Part shown: positions 36,278-44,621 of the stretch, in pieces
Layout: every line of letters starts with the position of its first letter
How positions within the stretch are numbered: the first letter of the stretch is position 1
Source: Halarchaeum acidiphilum MH1-52-1
GTDB lineage: Archaea; Halobacteriota; Halobacteria; Halobacteriales; Halobacteriaceae
DNA: 64,000 nucleotides
Reading direction: 5' to 3'
Assembly (NCBI RefSeq): GCF_000474235.1
Contig: NZ_BATA01000001.1
Coordinates: 34,564 to 98,563, forward strand
Notes under the pieces: model-generated
What the model saw: the letters and a program-made list of their open reading frames with translations, nothing else
Database searches by the model: none
Told to the model about the DNA's origin: nothing
Translations under genes and position numbers: made by a program

Positions 36278-36440
36278 CCGCGAACGACCGAGCGGCGTAG
36301 CCGCGAGGCACGAGGTCGCTCGGAGCGAGTGACGCGAGCGAGAGCGACGCAAAGCGAGCGCTGAGCGTCAGCGAGGCGCGAGGCACGAGGTCGCCCGAAC
36401 GGAGTGAGGGGGACGAAATAGCGAGCGGGTGAGCAGGAGT
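36278..36440. repeat. Low-complexity spacer with short direct and inverted repeats
   Basis: After gnd, the spacer is built of short units such as GCGAGCGAGAGCG and CGAACGGAGTGAGGG. CGCGAGGCACGAGGTCGC occurs at about 36310-36327 and again near 36377-36394. Small hairpins with 3-base loops recur (GCGGC-GTA-GCCGC; CGCTGA-GCG-TCAGCG). The remaining bases to the tRNA gene (36441-36646) show no gene. Confidence 0.6.
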
Positions 36441-36613
36441 GCGGCCGCTTGACGACGATCGAGTCGCGGTGGCGTGCAGGCGGCGCGGTCGCGCACGGGT
36501 CGGCTCGCCGCCGATTTCGCTCTCCGGCCCGTGTTCGGCGTTACGTCACGGCGTCCGGTGGCCGCGCGATCCTACGTGAACGTTCGCGTCGCCACGCCCG
36601 CGCGCTTCACAAC

Positions 36614-36622
36614 GGTTAAACC
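36614..36622 (+). promoter_or_regulatory. TATA box of tRNA-Arg(CCG)
   Basis: The sequence ggttaaacc lies about 29 bases before the tRNA 5' end at 36647, the expected distance for direct initiation near the mature end. Confidence 0.5.
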
Positions 36623-36646
36623 GCCGCTCCGACTATCGGGGGATGA

Positions 36647-36719
36647 GGGCGCGTAGCTCAGTGGACAGAGCACTTGGTTCCGGACCAAGATGCCGAGGGT
36701 TCAAATCCCTTCGCGCCCG
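36647..36719 (+). tRNA. tRNA-Arg(CCG)
   Basis: The 73-nt sequence folds as a full cloverleaf: acceptor GGGCGCG/CGCGCCC with discriminator G, D arm GCTCAGTGGACAGAGC, anticodon arm CTTGG-TTCCGGA-CCAAG (anticodon CCG) and T arm GAGGG-TTCAAAT-CCCTT. The 3' end is not encoded with CCA. The 3' half is repeated nearby (see the island entry), marking it as an integration target. Confidence 0.95.
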
Positions 36720-36823
36720 TGCAGCGAGTTCTCGAACGGAGTGAGAGTACGAGCGACCGGCCGAATGATTTGAAAACCAGCAGTCGCACGCCCGCGCAGC
36801 GAAGCGAGCACGCCTGACCGAGA

Positions 36824-36845
36824 TTCAAACCCCTTCGCGCCCGTT
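36824..36845 (+). repeat. att-like copy of the tRNA-Arg 3' end
   Basis: TTCAAACCCCTTCGCGCCCG plus TT matches the T loop and acceptor end of tRNA-Arg with one substitution (A to C). The position, 104 bases past the tRNA end, suggests an earlier small insertion or a duplication. Confidence 0.65.
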
Positions 36846-36881
36846 TTCTGGCGAGCGAGGCGAGCCGAAATCAGCAGGAAG

Positions 36882-37254
36882 GATTCTGAACTACGGAGTG
36901 GAGCGTCGAGGAACGACGGAGGTTCAGAATCATTTGTGTTATATACCCAATATTATACAGGAATCAACAGACAGCGAGCAGGCAATTGGAGCATCAATTG
37001 TCGTTATTTCGTGCGCTAATCTTGCCACAGGTTTGCTCAGCTCAGAACCACGTACCAAAAGTTCTTCGAGGCGGTAAGCAACAAGGGCATCGAGTAATCA
37101 CATCTTCTGACTGATATCAGTCCACCCTGTATACAGACTATCTGATTTCACGACGGATTATATCCTTAGCATCTGCCGTCTCGTAGGCCTATTCGAAATC
37201 TTGGGATCCGCCATCTGTCGCAACTACTTTCAAACAAATTGTCAACGATTCTGC
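36882..37254. other. AT-rich left part of the island
   Basis: It opens with a 10-base inverted repeat GATTCTGAAC (36882-36891) / GTTCAGAATC (36922-36931), then about 320 AT-rich bases. The + strand has an open stretch from about 36930 to 37075 (ending LLSSEPRTKSSSRR) without a good start codon. I see no supported gene. Confidence 0.4.
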
Positions 37255-38985
37255 CTAGACATTTTCCATGCTCCACACCTCGCAGATGATATCCGCGATC
37301 TCCTCTGTCCGATCGTGAATCTGCTCTAAACGCCACTCGTCATACTCGTCCGGAATTGCTTGAGTCATCAGGAAATCAGTCCCATTCCGATAAATTTCGC
37401 ATTTCTGAACGAATGGGTTATCAGACGCCGTCTGATTCAAACTATTCTGTAGTAGCGTTAAATTTCCAATCCTCTGCTTATACTCCTCAAACTCTTCCTT
37501 CGAGCAATTCAGGTACTGCTTCCACTCACTGTACTTATCAGCAGTCCACGCACGCTGCGGGGCGATATGCTCGATATCAACCGACGACCGGTCGCCGACG
37601 CTCTTCTCCCGCCCGCCGGACTTCATGTAGTGCTCCTCCTCGATCCGGTCGAGAATGTACTTGGTGAAGTCGTTATTTTTGAAATCCCGACCGATAATGT
37701 GCTCTTTCAGGATCGTGTCGTTCGGCACTCGATTTTCGGCGACACGCCGCAAATACTCGTTCGGGTCGTTGGTTTGATCCATCTGTGCACATAGCCGCGA
37801 CCAGAACCGATCGCGGCTTGTGTTCGAGTCTCGACCAGCGAGTTTGTCCCGGGTGTTGAGAACCTCTAAGATGTGAAGAGATTCAAGAACATCATCAGCA
37901 GACTCGTATTCTACGACAATCTTCAACAGGAGCGTTCGAATACGGTTATTCTTAATTTGAATAGAGCCGAGTTTGGAGTTCAGATCCTGAAGGCGGCTAG
38001 ATTGGAAGTTTTGCGACACCTCACAGTTCATGATGTCCACGTACACTCTCGACTTCTCCAACATATCTTCCAGTATCTCTTCAACGGTCAGCCCAACCTC
38101 CGCAAGACCCCCGCCAAGGAGCTCGTCAACATGGTTATAGAGCTTATTCTTCGACACGTTGTCCTTCACGGACGGAGACGGGATAGACATGAAGTAATGA
38201 GAGAAAAATCGATAGTACTGCGTCATTTCTGGTCGAATTACCGTCATAATCTCTTCCCAGAGATCGTTCACCCGTCGTTCATCGATACTACTGTTCTCGT
38301 TCGCCTCCATGAACAGGCGATTTTTCACAAGATCGACCGCCCCAAGATCCAACCCCTTGTCGTTTAGTGACTCGAATAAGCGGAATGCCGAGACTTCACT
38401 CCCACACTCGATTTGCACAATGTACATCGAGTTGATGAGATTGTCGTAGAGTTTCTGTACCTGATCGCCGGCGAACCCGTCCAGCTTCGCCGTATAGTAC
38501 TCGTACGCGTCCTTCAGCTGCGAATCAGAGACCAGATCCAGACTTCCGTTCAGAATTCTCTCGAAGTTATCGTTATGGAATTTGTTCAACCGAAGTTTCT
38601 GATGCCAATCCCCGGTTGTAGGACTTTGAATCTTCAGAAAATTACCATCAATTAGTTCAGCAAGGTGATCGAACTCCTCATCGCCTTTGAACTGATCCCG
38701 AATCGCACAGAGGAAGATTGAGATGGTCGTTAGCCGTTGTTGACCGTCAACGAGTTCAAGGGTTTTCATCCCGCTTTCTTGCTGCTCGATTACGACGATA
38801 GAACCGAGGAAGTGATTATTGCGTTCCCGGGTAAGCGCGTAGACGTCATCCCAGAGTTCAGACCACTGATCCTTCCCCCAAGAGTACTCACGCTGGTAGT
38901 CCGGAACCTGGATTTGCTGTGTTCCCTCCAAAACCTCACTAATGACTAAGTCGTCAGCAGAGAGGCTAAATTTTGAGCTAGACAT
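37255..38985 (-). CDS. GmrSD-type defence protein (DUF262 + DUF1524)
   Basis: A 576-residue protein. The N-terminal DUF262 (GmrS-like) domain has VPDYQREYSW at residues 27-36 and the nucleotide-binding motif DGQQRLTTI at 80-88. The C-terminal DUF1524 (GmrD-like HNH) domain has DIEHIAPQ near 470 and GNLTLLQNSLN near 507. This architecture belongs to type IV restriction systems that cut modified phage DNA. Codon use is AT-rich, unlike the neighbours, indicating transfer. The start at 38985 is chosen because a TATA box lies 29 bases upstream. Confidence 0.9.
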   Translation of the reverse strand: MSSSKFSLSADDLVISEVLEGTQQIQVPDYQREYSWGKDQWSELWDDVYALTRERNNHFLGSIVVIEQQESGMKTLELVDGQQRLTTISIFLCAIRDQFKGDEEFDHLAELIDGNFLKIQSPTTGDWHQKLRLNKFHNDNFERILNGSLDLVSDSQLKDAYEYYTAKLDGFAGDQVQKLYDNLINSMYIVQIECGSEVSAFRLFESLNDKGLDLGAVDLVKNRLFMEANENSSIDERRVNDLWEEIMTVIRPEMTQYYRFFSHYFMSIPSPSVKDNVSKNKLYNHVDELLGGGLAEVGLTVEEILEDMLEKSRVYVDIMNCEVSQNFQSSRLQDLNSKLGSIQIKNNRIRTLLLKIVVEYESADDVLESLHILEVLNTRDKLAGRDSNTSRDRFWSRLCAQMDQTNDPNEYLRRVAENRVPNDTILKEHIIGRDFKNNDFTKYILDRIEEEHYMKSGGREKSVGDRSSVDIEHIAPQRAWTADKYSEWKQYLNCSKEEFEEYKQRIGNLTLLQNSLNQTASDNPFVQKCEIYRNGTDFLMTQAIPDEYDEWRLEQIHDRTEEIADIICEVWSMENV

Positions 38986-39010
38986 TATCAAGTCCAATAG
39001 TATCGTCTTC

Positions 39011-39018
39011 ATATAAAT
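39011..39018 (-). promoter_or_regulatory. TATA box of the GmrSD-type gene
   Basis: The + strand ATATAAAT reads ATTTATAT toward the gene, centred 29 bases before the ATG at 38985. This suggests a leaderless transcript. Confidence 0.5.
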
Positions 39019-39021
39019 TCT

Positions 39022-39234
39022 GTGCGGGTAAGAGATACTATACTCGACGCGGACGACCCCCCGGCAGATATCCTGAGCAGGTACTACATCGTCACAAAAT
39101 ACGGGGGTTAACTTGTTGAATCGAATTGGGTGGACGATGAAATCGGCATCCTCTACGACATGTACGAAGCCGCCGAGTTACAGCTCCCGGGAGAATTAGT
39201 GAGTGTCAAGGAAATAGAAGACTCGTTCGCGTGA
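39022..39234 (+). pseudogene. Broken open frame at the right edge of the island
   Basis: From a GTG at 39022 the frame reads VRVRDTILDADDPPADILSR, then YYIVTKYGG, an in-frame TAA, and then continues LVESNWVDDEIGILYDMYEA and on to VKEIEDSFA with a stop. The composition looks protein-coding on both sides of the TAA. It ends exactly at the tRNA-like att copy. No family is recognised. It may be the tail of a gene truncated by integration. Confidence 0.4.
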
Positions 39235-39249
39235 CTCCCTTCGCGCCCT
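39234..39249 (+). repeat. Right att-like copy of the tRNA-Arg 3' end
   Basis: ACTCCCTTCGCGCCCT matches the last 13-14 bases of tRNA-Arg(CCG) (TCCCTTCGCGCCC). GC-rich chromosomal sequence resumes immediately after. Confidence 0.6.
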
Positions 39250-39274
39250 GTTCACCCCTTCGCCGCCTCTCGCC

Positions 39275-39751
39275 TCACTCGACGCGTTCGCCCTGATAGC
39301 TCCCGGCGTATTCGCCCTCGTGCTCTGCTTCGGCGAGGACGAACTGGGCGAAGCGGGCGCCGCGCTCGATCTCGATGGGGTGGCCGACTTCGAGGAGGCC
39401 CTCGCCCTTTCCTTCGTAGCCGGCGTCCCAGACGGCGGTGTGGAGCATACAGGAGTTGCGCATGAGGCTCGATCGGGGGTAGACGTAGCCGACGTGCTCC
39501 TCGGGGACGCGGACGGTCTCGGCGTACCCCGCGACGTAGTAGCCGGGGTCGAGTTCGTACAGTTCGCGGCCGTCGCGCTCGACGGTCGCGACTTCCCCGC
39601 GATCGCCGACGGTCTTTCCGTCGGTGGTGATGCGTCCGGGTTCGCGCTGTTCTTCGACGCGAGCGAGGGTGAGATCGACGCCGTTGGGTTGCACCTGTTC
39701 GTCGGCGACGTCGCCGAGCGCGTCGGCGACGTACGCGCCACTCTCGAACAT
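39275..39751 (-). CDS. dcd: dCTP deaminase / dUTPase family enzyme
   Basis: A 158-residue member of the trimeric dUTPase superfamily. Visible motifs are LPNG-type QPNGVDLTL near the start, YPRSSLMRNSCML, DAGYEGKGEG and a C-terminal GSYQGERVE. These enzymes keep dUTP low and supply dUMP for dTTP. Deaminase versus plain dUTPase activity is not decidable by eye, though the order of motifs favours Dcd. A much longer minus-strand frame upstream is the shadow of the aconitase gene. Confidence 0.85.
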   Translation of the reverse strand: MFESGAYVADALGDVADEQVQPNGVDLTLARVEEQREPGRITTDGKTVGDRGEVATVERDGRELYELDPGYYVAGYAETVRVPEEHVGYVYPRSSLMRNSCMLHTAVWDAGYEGKGEGLLEVGHPIEIERGARFAQFVLAEAEHEGEYAGSYQGERVE

Positions 39752-39970
39752 GTCGCTTCCTGTCGAGAGCGGGTGTAACTGTCTGTCGATTCCGCCTCGG
39801 AACACTCCCTCACGAAATACCACGAAGAACGCGTCACGCGACGGAGAGGCGGTGTTCTCGCGAGCGACGAACACGGCGATAATCACGGGCGGACGGGGCT
39901 TTTCCCGGGCGTCTCCGGGATGCACAAACACGCGGGATTTATAGTCATCGGATACCGATTTCCGGGTGCT

Positions 39971-41959
39971 ATGGGACAAACGCTGACGGAGAAAATCCTC
40001 GACGATCACCTCGTCGAAGGTGAACTCGAGACCGGTGAGGAGATCGGAATCGAGATCGATCAGGTCCTCACGCAGGACACCACGGGGACGATGGTCTGGC
40101 TCCAGTTCGAAGCGCTCGAACTTGATGAAGTCCAGACGGAGCTGGCGGCGCAGTACTGCGACCACCAGACCTACCAGTTCGACTTCAAGAACACGGACGA
40201 CCACCGCTTCCTCCGGTCGGCCGCGGGCACCTATGGGGCGTACTTCTCCCGGCCCGGGAACGGCATCTGCCATCAGGTCCACAAGGAGAACTTCGCCGCG
40301 CCCGGCAAGACCCTTCTCGGGTCCGACAGCCACACGCCGACGCCCGGTGGTCTCGGCGAACTCGCGATCGGCGCGGGTGGTCTCGACATCGCCGTCGCGA
40401 TGGGCGGCGGCGCGTACTACGTCGAGGTGCCGGAAGTCGTCAACGTCCAGCTCGAGGGCGAGCTTCCCGAGTGGGCGACCGCGAAGGACATCGCGCTGGA
40501 GATGCTCCGCCGCCTCTCCGTGAAGGGCGGCGTCGGCAAGATCTTCGAGTACACGGGCGAGGGCGCCGAGTCGCTCACGATCCCGGAGCGCACCACGATC
40601 ACGAACCTCGGCACCGAGCTGGGTGCGACGTCCTCCATCTTCGAGACGGACGAGAAGACGAAGGACTGGCTCAGCCGCATCGGCCGCGAGGACGAGTACG
40701 TCGATCTCTCCGCGGACGAGGACGCCGAGTACGCGGACACGGTCACCATCGACCTCTCCGATCTCGAACCGCTCATCGCCCAGCCCTCCATGCCCGACAA
40801 CGTCGTCCCGGTCCGCGAGGTCGCGGGCGAGGACGTCGAGCAGGTCATGGTCGGCTCCTGCACGAACGGCTCCTACGAGGACGTGCTCCCGGCCGCGAAG
40901 ATGGTCGAGGATCGCGAGGTCGCAAAGCACACCGAACTCATCGTCGCGCCCGGCTCCAAGCAGGCCTCCGAGATGCTCGCCCGCGAGGGCTGGACGGCCG
41001 AGATGATGGCCGCCGGCGTCAACTTCAGTGAGGCGACGTGTGGTGCCTGTATCGGCATCGGTCACGTGCCCGCCTCCGACTCCGTCAGCCTCCGGACGTT
41101 CAACCGCAACTTCGAGGGTCGCTCCGGCATCGAGGACGACTCCGTCTACCTCTGCTCGCCGGAGGTCGCCACGGCCGCGGCGATCAAGGGCGAGATCGTC
41201 GATCCGCGCGACCTCGCCGACGAACTCGGCGACCTCGAGGCGCCCGGTCTCGAGATGGGCGACTCCTACACGGCCGGCATGGGGCAGGACGACCCGGACA
41301 TCATCGCGCCCGAGGAGGCCATCGACGACGACCTCATCAAGGGCCCGAACATCGGCGACGTCCCGCTGAAGGACCCGCTCGACGCGCACCTCGAGGGTGA
41401 GGCCCTCCTGAAGATGGAGGACAACATCACCACGGACCACATCATCCCGGCGACGTCGGACATCCTGAAGTTCCGCTCCAACGTCCCGAAGCTCTCCGAA
41501 TTCACGCTCTCGCGCGTCGACGACACGTTCGCCGAGCGCGCGAAGCAGTCCGACGGGGGCTTCCTCGTCGCCGGCGAGAACTACGGTCAGGGGTCCTCGC
41601 GCGAGCACGCCGCCCTCTGTCCGATGTACCTCGGCATCGAGGGCGTCCTCGCGCAGTCCTTCGCCCGCATCCACAAGGCGAACCTGTTCAACTTCGGTCT
41701 CGTTCCGCTCACGATCGACGAGGACACCTACGCGAAAATCGAGCAGGGCGACGACGTCGAGATCGTCGACGACGTCGAGGAAGGCGTCAAGTCCGGTCAG
41801 GAGACGTTCACGGTCCGCGTGAACGACGACTGGGAGGCCGAGGCGGAACTCGACGCCTCCGAGCGCGAGCGTCGTATCCTCGCCGCCGGCGGCAAGCTCT
41901 CCCTCACGAAGCAGCAGTACGGCGAGGGCGATAGCGGCGCGGCGCCCGCGGACGACTGA
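39971..41959 (+). CDS. acn: Aconitate hydratase
   Basis: A 662-residue aconitase that interconverts citrate and isocitrate in the TCA cycle. The [4Fe-4S] ligands are Cys297 (SCTNGSYED) and Cys357/Cys360 (TCGACIGIGH). Substrate-site segments include GSDSHTPTPGGLG and the swivel-domain GSSREHAALC. Shorter than bacterial AcnA, it is typical in length for haloarchaea. It is a single gene with its own promoter region. Confidence 0.96.
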   Translation: MGQTLTEKILDDHLVEGELETGEEIGIEIDQVLTQDTTGTMVWLQFEALELDEVQTELAAQYCDHQTYQFDFKNTDDHRFLRSAAGTYGAYFSRPGNGICHQVHKENFAAPGKTLLGSDSHTPTPGGLGELAIGAGGLDIAVAMGGGAYYVEVPEVVNVQLEGELPEWATAKDIALEMLRRLSVKGGVGKIFEYTGEGAESLTIPERTTITNLGTELGATSSIFETDEKTKDWLSRIGREDEYVDLSADEDAEYADTVTIDLSDLEPLIAQPSMPDNVVPVREVAGEDVEQVMVGSCTNGSYEDVLPAAKMVEDREVAKHTELIVAPGSKQASEMLAREGWTAEMMAAGVNFSEATCGACIGIGHVPASDSVSLRTFNRNFEGRSGIEDDSVYLCSPEVATAAAIKGEIVDPRDLADELGDLEAPGLEMGDSYTAGMGQDDPDIIAPEEAIDDDLIKGPNIGDVPLKDPLDAHLEGEALLKMEDNITTDHIIPATSDILKFRSNVPKLSEFTLSRVDDTFAERAKQSDGGFLVAGENYGQGSSREHAALCPMYLGIEGVLAQSFARIHKANLFNFGLVPLTIDEDTYAKIEQGDDVEIVDDVEEGVKSGQETFTVRVNDDWEAEAELDASERERRILAAGGKLSLTKQQYGEGDSGAAPADD

Positions 41960-42071
41960 AGCGACTCGGGCACCTCTCACTGTTACCTTCTCTCTTCTTT
42001 CACGTCCCGGTAGCTCCGCGGCCGTGCATCAGGCCACAGCCTACATATTCCCTCGTCCGATAGGGGTTCGT

Positions 42072-42542
42072 GTGACGACGGCCGCCAATCGCGTCGAACA
42101 CGACGGTGTCCGCCAAGCGAGGCGGGAGGATCTCCTCGACGTCTTCCGCATCGAGAAGGAGTCCTTCGAACAGCCGTGGCCGTTCTCGGCGTTCGAGCGC
42201 CACCTCGGGAACCCGGGGTTCCTCGTCGCGGACGACCCCCTCGACGGCGTCGCGGGCTACGTCGTCGCGGACACGATCCCGAATCACGGGCGTCCGCTCG
42301 GCCACGTGAAGGATATCGCGGTCCGCCCCGGGGCGCGCGGCTCGGGTCTCGGTCACACGCTCGTCTCCCGCGGTCTCGGCGTGCTGCGGACGCAAGGCGT
42401 CCAGAGCGTCAAGCTCGAAGTGCGGCGCTCGAATGACGCGGCGCTCTCGCTCTACCGGGACTTCGACTTCGAGTACCTCCGCACCCTGCCCCGGTATTAC
42501 TCCGACGGCGAGGACGCCTTCGTGATGGTCGCGCGGCTTTGA
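42072..42542 (+). CDS. rimI: N-terminal acetyltransferase (RimI/Ard1 type)
   Basis: A 156-residue GNAT-fold protein. Acetyl-CoA binding is seen in VKDIAVRPGARGSGLGHTLV (the R/Q-x-x-G-x-G/A loop), followed by LEVRRSNDAALSLYRDFDFE and a Tyr near the end (LPRYYSDGEDA). The archaeal relatives acetylate protein N-termini. The GTG at 42072 is preferred over an upstream ATG that would add 16 unsuited residues. Confidence 0.88.
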   Translation: MTTAANRVEHDGVRQARREDLLDVFRIEKESFEQPWPFSAFERHLGNPGFLVADDPLDGVAGYVVADTIPNHGRPLGHVKDIAVRPGARGSGLGHTLVSRGLGVLRTQGVQSVKLEVRRSNDAALSLYRDFDFEYLRTLPRYYSDGEDAFVMVARL

Positions 42543-42585
42543 GGGATCGCCACGGGTTTCACGCCGCGTCGCGTAGGCGCCGGCC

Positions 42586-43125
42586 ATGGGATACGCGTGT
42601 CCGGTCTGCGACGAGCACGTCCCCGACGCCGAACACCTCGCCGACCACCTCGCCTTCGCGGCGGTGACGGGCGACGAGACGCACGAGTCGTGGCTCGACG
42701 GGCACGCGCCCGGCTGGGAGGAGGGCGGCACCGACGACCTCGCGCCGCGCGTGACGGAGTACGCCGAGGAGATCGAGTTCGAGGTCGACACGCATCCGGT
42801 GGAGGGCCACAGCCACGAGCACGGCGGCCGCGGCGGGACCGACGGCGGCGCGGGCGCGGGCGTCGGTTCGCTCGACACCGAGGCCCAGCACATCGTCGAG
42901 GAGGCCGTGGAGATGACGCGGGAGATGCAACGCGATGCCGATGGAACAGAGGCATCGCGGGATGAGCGAACGGAGACCAGCGGGAGCCGTGAGCAGGGCG
43001 ACGACCAGCGGGAGTCGCCGAACGAGCGAGCGCGAGCGGACGCGACACGCGAGCAACGCGATGCCGATGGAACAGAGGCATCGCGGGATGAGCGAACGGA
43101 CGAGTCCGAAGACGAAACCGAATAG
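42586..43125 (+). CDS. DUF5810-like zinc-finger protein with repeated tail
   Basis: A 179-residue protein. The N-terminal segment YACPVCDEHVPDAEHLADHL has a C2H2-like metal site. The middle has an H-rich run (HPVEGHSHEHGG). The C-terminal tail is unusual: a 48-base unit at 42927-42974 recurs exactly at 43053-43100, in frame, each encoding QRDADGTEASRDERT. The next gene encodes a DUF5809-like partner. Family name is from memory of the N-terminal pattern. Confidence 0.7.
   Translation: MGYACPVCDEHVPDAEHLADHLAFAAVTGDETHESWLDGHAPGWEEGGTDDLAPRVTEYAEEIEFEVDTHPVEGHSHEHGGRGGTDGGAGAGVGSLDTEAQHIVEEAVEMTREMQRDADGTEASRDERTETSGSREQGDDQRESPNERARADATREQRDADGTEASRDERTDESEDETE
42927..43100 (+). repeat. Two in-frame 48-base direct repeats, each with a palindrome
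   Basis: Copies at 42927-42974 and 43053-43100 are identical and 126 bases (42 codons) apart. Each contains CGCGATGCC...GGCATCGCG, a 9-base-arm hairpin with an 11-base loop. The element looks like a mobile palindromic repeat that entered the 3' end of a coding region without breaking the frame. Confidence 0.75.
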
Positions 43126-43150
43126 GGGCCGCGGCACGCGCACACAGGCC

Positions 43151-43567
43151 ATGGAAGAACGCGGACTCATAGCCCCGGAGACGGAGACCGAGGCGAGCGA
43201 TCGGTATCGCGAGCTCGGCGCGGCCGCACAAACGGTGACGCGCGAGACGGCGAAGGCGATGGCATTCGATCGGGAGGAGTACGCGGAGCGCGTCACGGGC
43301 GATGTCGTGGAGACGGCGCGCGACGCGCTGTTCGCGTCGCTCCTCACTGTCTCCGTCGGCACGTACGAGGAATTCGAGTCGTTCCGCGAGGCGAATCCCG
43401 ACCTCGACGTGCGGGAGAACGGGAGCGCGCAGGTGGACAACGCCGTCTGGCACGTCGTCCCGTTCGCGGACACGGTGGTCGCGGCGACGTTTCAGAACGA
43501 ACCCGAGGCGGCCGTCGCGACCCTCCGCCGGATCGTCCACGGGCGCTACTACAGCGGGGTCGTGTAG
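43151..43567 (+). CDS. DUF5809-like haloarchaeal protein
   Basis: A 138-residue protein starting MEERGLIAPETETEASDRYR. It is soluble, with a helical N-terminal half and a beta-rich C-terminus (DNAVWHVVPFADTVVAATFQ). It lies 25 bases after the zinc-finger gene and abuts the NUDIX gene. This pairing with a DUF5810-like gene is, as I recall, typical of haloarchaea. Function is unknown. Confidence 0.68.
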   Translation: MEERGLIAPETETEASDRYRELGAAAQTVTRETAKAMAFDREEYAERVTGDVVETARDALFASLLTVSVGTYEEFESFREANPDLDVRENGSAQVDNAVWHVVPFADTVVAATFQNEPEAAVATLRRIVHGRYYSGVV

Positions 43568-44107
43568 ATGGCCGAGCGCGATCCGTGGCCGGTCGTCGAG
43601 AGCGCGACCGAGTACGAGACCGGCTGGTACGCCGGCGGCTACGATCGCGTCGAGCAGCCGGACGGCACCGAGAAGGCGTACTACTGGGCGGATCTCCCGG
43701 ACGCCGTCGTCGTGCTCGCGCTCGACGGCGATGAGGTGGTGTTCGTCGAGCAGTATCGCCCGGCCATCCGCGAGCACTGCCTCGAACTCGTCGCGGGCGT
43801 CGTCGAGGACGGCGAGGACTACGAGACCGCGGCGCGCCGCGAGCTTCGCGAGGAGGCGGGTCTCCGCGCCGACGACGTCGCGCTCCTCCAGACGTTCGCG
43901 TGCAGCACCGGCGTCCTCCGCCACGAGCGCGCCATCGTCGTCGCCGAGGGTCTCACCGAGACCGAGCGCGACCTCGACGACAACGAGTTCCTCACGGTGA
44001 CGCGCGTCCCCGCCGACGACGCGCTCGCTCGCGCGCGAGAGCGGCCCGCGAACGACGCCACCATCGAGGGCGTCCTCCTCGCGCGGGCCGACGGCTATCT
44101 GGACTGA
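43568..44107 (+). CDS. NUDIX hydrolase (ADP-ribose pyrophosphatase-like)
   Basis: A 179-residue NUDIX protein. The NUDIX box reads GVVEDGEDYETAARRELREE followed by AG, with the REXXEE metal-binding core intact. The preceding EQYRPAIREHCLELVAG resembles ADP-ribose pyrophosphatases. It hydrolyses a nucleoside diphosphate linked to another group, and ADP-ribose is the likeliest substrate. It starts directly after the DUF5809 stop. Confidence 0.88.
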   Translation: MAERDPWPVVESATEYETGWYAGGYDRVEQPDGTEKAYYWADLPDAVVVLALDGDEVVFVEQYRPAIREHCLELVAGVVEDGEDYETAARRELREEAGLRADDVALLQTFACSTGVLRHERAIVVAEGLTETERDLDDNEFLTVTRVPADDALARARERPANDATIEGVLLARADGYLD

Positions 44108-44145
44108 CCGCGGCGCTTATCCGGCGCGGCGGCTACCCTCGGTGT

Positions 44146-44523
44146 ATGGACGGCGAGATCACGCCCGCCGAGGTGGAGGCGCTCATCGACACGGACGAGG
44201 ACGTCCGTGTCGTCGACATCCGCCCGGAGGCCGCGTACGTCCGGGGCCACATCCCCGGTAGCGAGAACGTCCCGTTCGCCGCGCTCACGCGCGCCGTCGA
44301 GCGCTTCGAGGGCGCCGAGCGCGTCGTCACCGTCTGCCCGCACGGCCAGTCGAGCGTGCAGGCCGCGAACCTCATCGCTTCCTACGAGGGCGTCGCCGAC
44401 GACGCGACCGTGCAGAGCATGGCCGGCGGTCTCGTCGCGTGGGACGGCGATCTCGAACGCGCCGAGCGGGTCGCGGAGGACGAGGGACCGGACACGACCG
44501 ACGCACCTGACGCGCCCTTCTAG
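44146..44523 (+). CDS. Single-domain rhodanese
   Basis: A 125-residue rhodanese-fold protein. The entry motif is VVDIRPEAAYVRGHIPGSEN and the active-site loop CPHGQSS has the persulfide-forming Cys64. It may transfer sulfur in thio-modification or detoxification. The C-terminal tail is acidic and probably disordered. Confidence 0.88.
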   Translation: MDGEITPAEVEALIDTDEDVRVVDIRPEAAYVRGHIPGSENVPFAALTRAVERFEGAERVVTVCPHGQSSVQAANLIASYEGVADDATVQSMAGGLVAWDGDLERAERVAEDEGPDTTDAPDAPF

Positions 44524-44621
44524 CGCCGCGCGACGCTTCGGGTCTCGTTTTTGATCGGGAGTGACGAGCCAGCAACACGATACGCGTCGTGATACGCGGA
44601 CGAACGCGACAAAGCCGGGCT

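Larger units (their letters stand above)
36700..39249. mobile_element. tRNA-Arg-bounded AT-rich island
   Basis: The 3' end of tRNA-Arg (TTCAAATCCCTTCGCGCCCG) recurs as TTCAAACCCCTTCGCGCCCG at 36824-36843 and as ACTCCCTTCGCGCCC at 39234-39248. All share CCCTTCGCGCCC. From about 36930 to 39230 the DNA is much richer in A and T than the flanks. It contains one intact gene, a GmrSD-type protein at 37255, and a broken frame at 39022. No integrase is visible. I read it as a cargo island inserted at a tRNA gene, possibly after two events. Confidence 0.75.

Noticed and set aside
36930..37075. A roughly 47-codon AT-rich open stretch in the island
   Set aside because: It has no ATG or GTG in a good position and no recognisable similarity. 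Kept only as a remark in the spacer entry.
39275..41980. Very long minus-strand open frame across the aconitase gene
   Set aside because: Only its last 158 codons are a gene (dCTP deaminase family). The rest is the antisense of aconitase, kept open by the high G+C.
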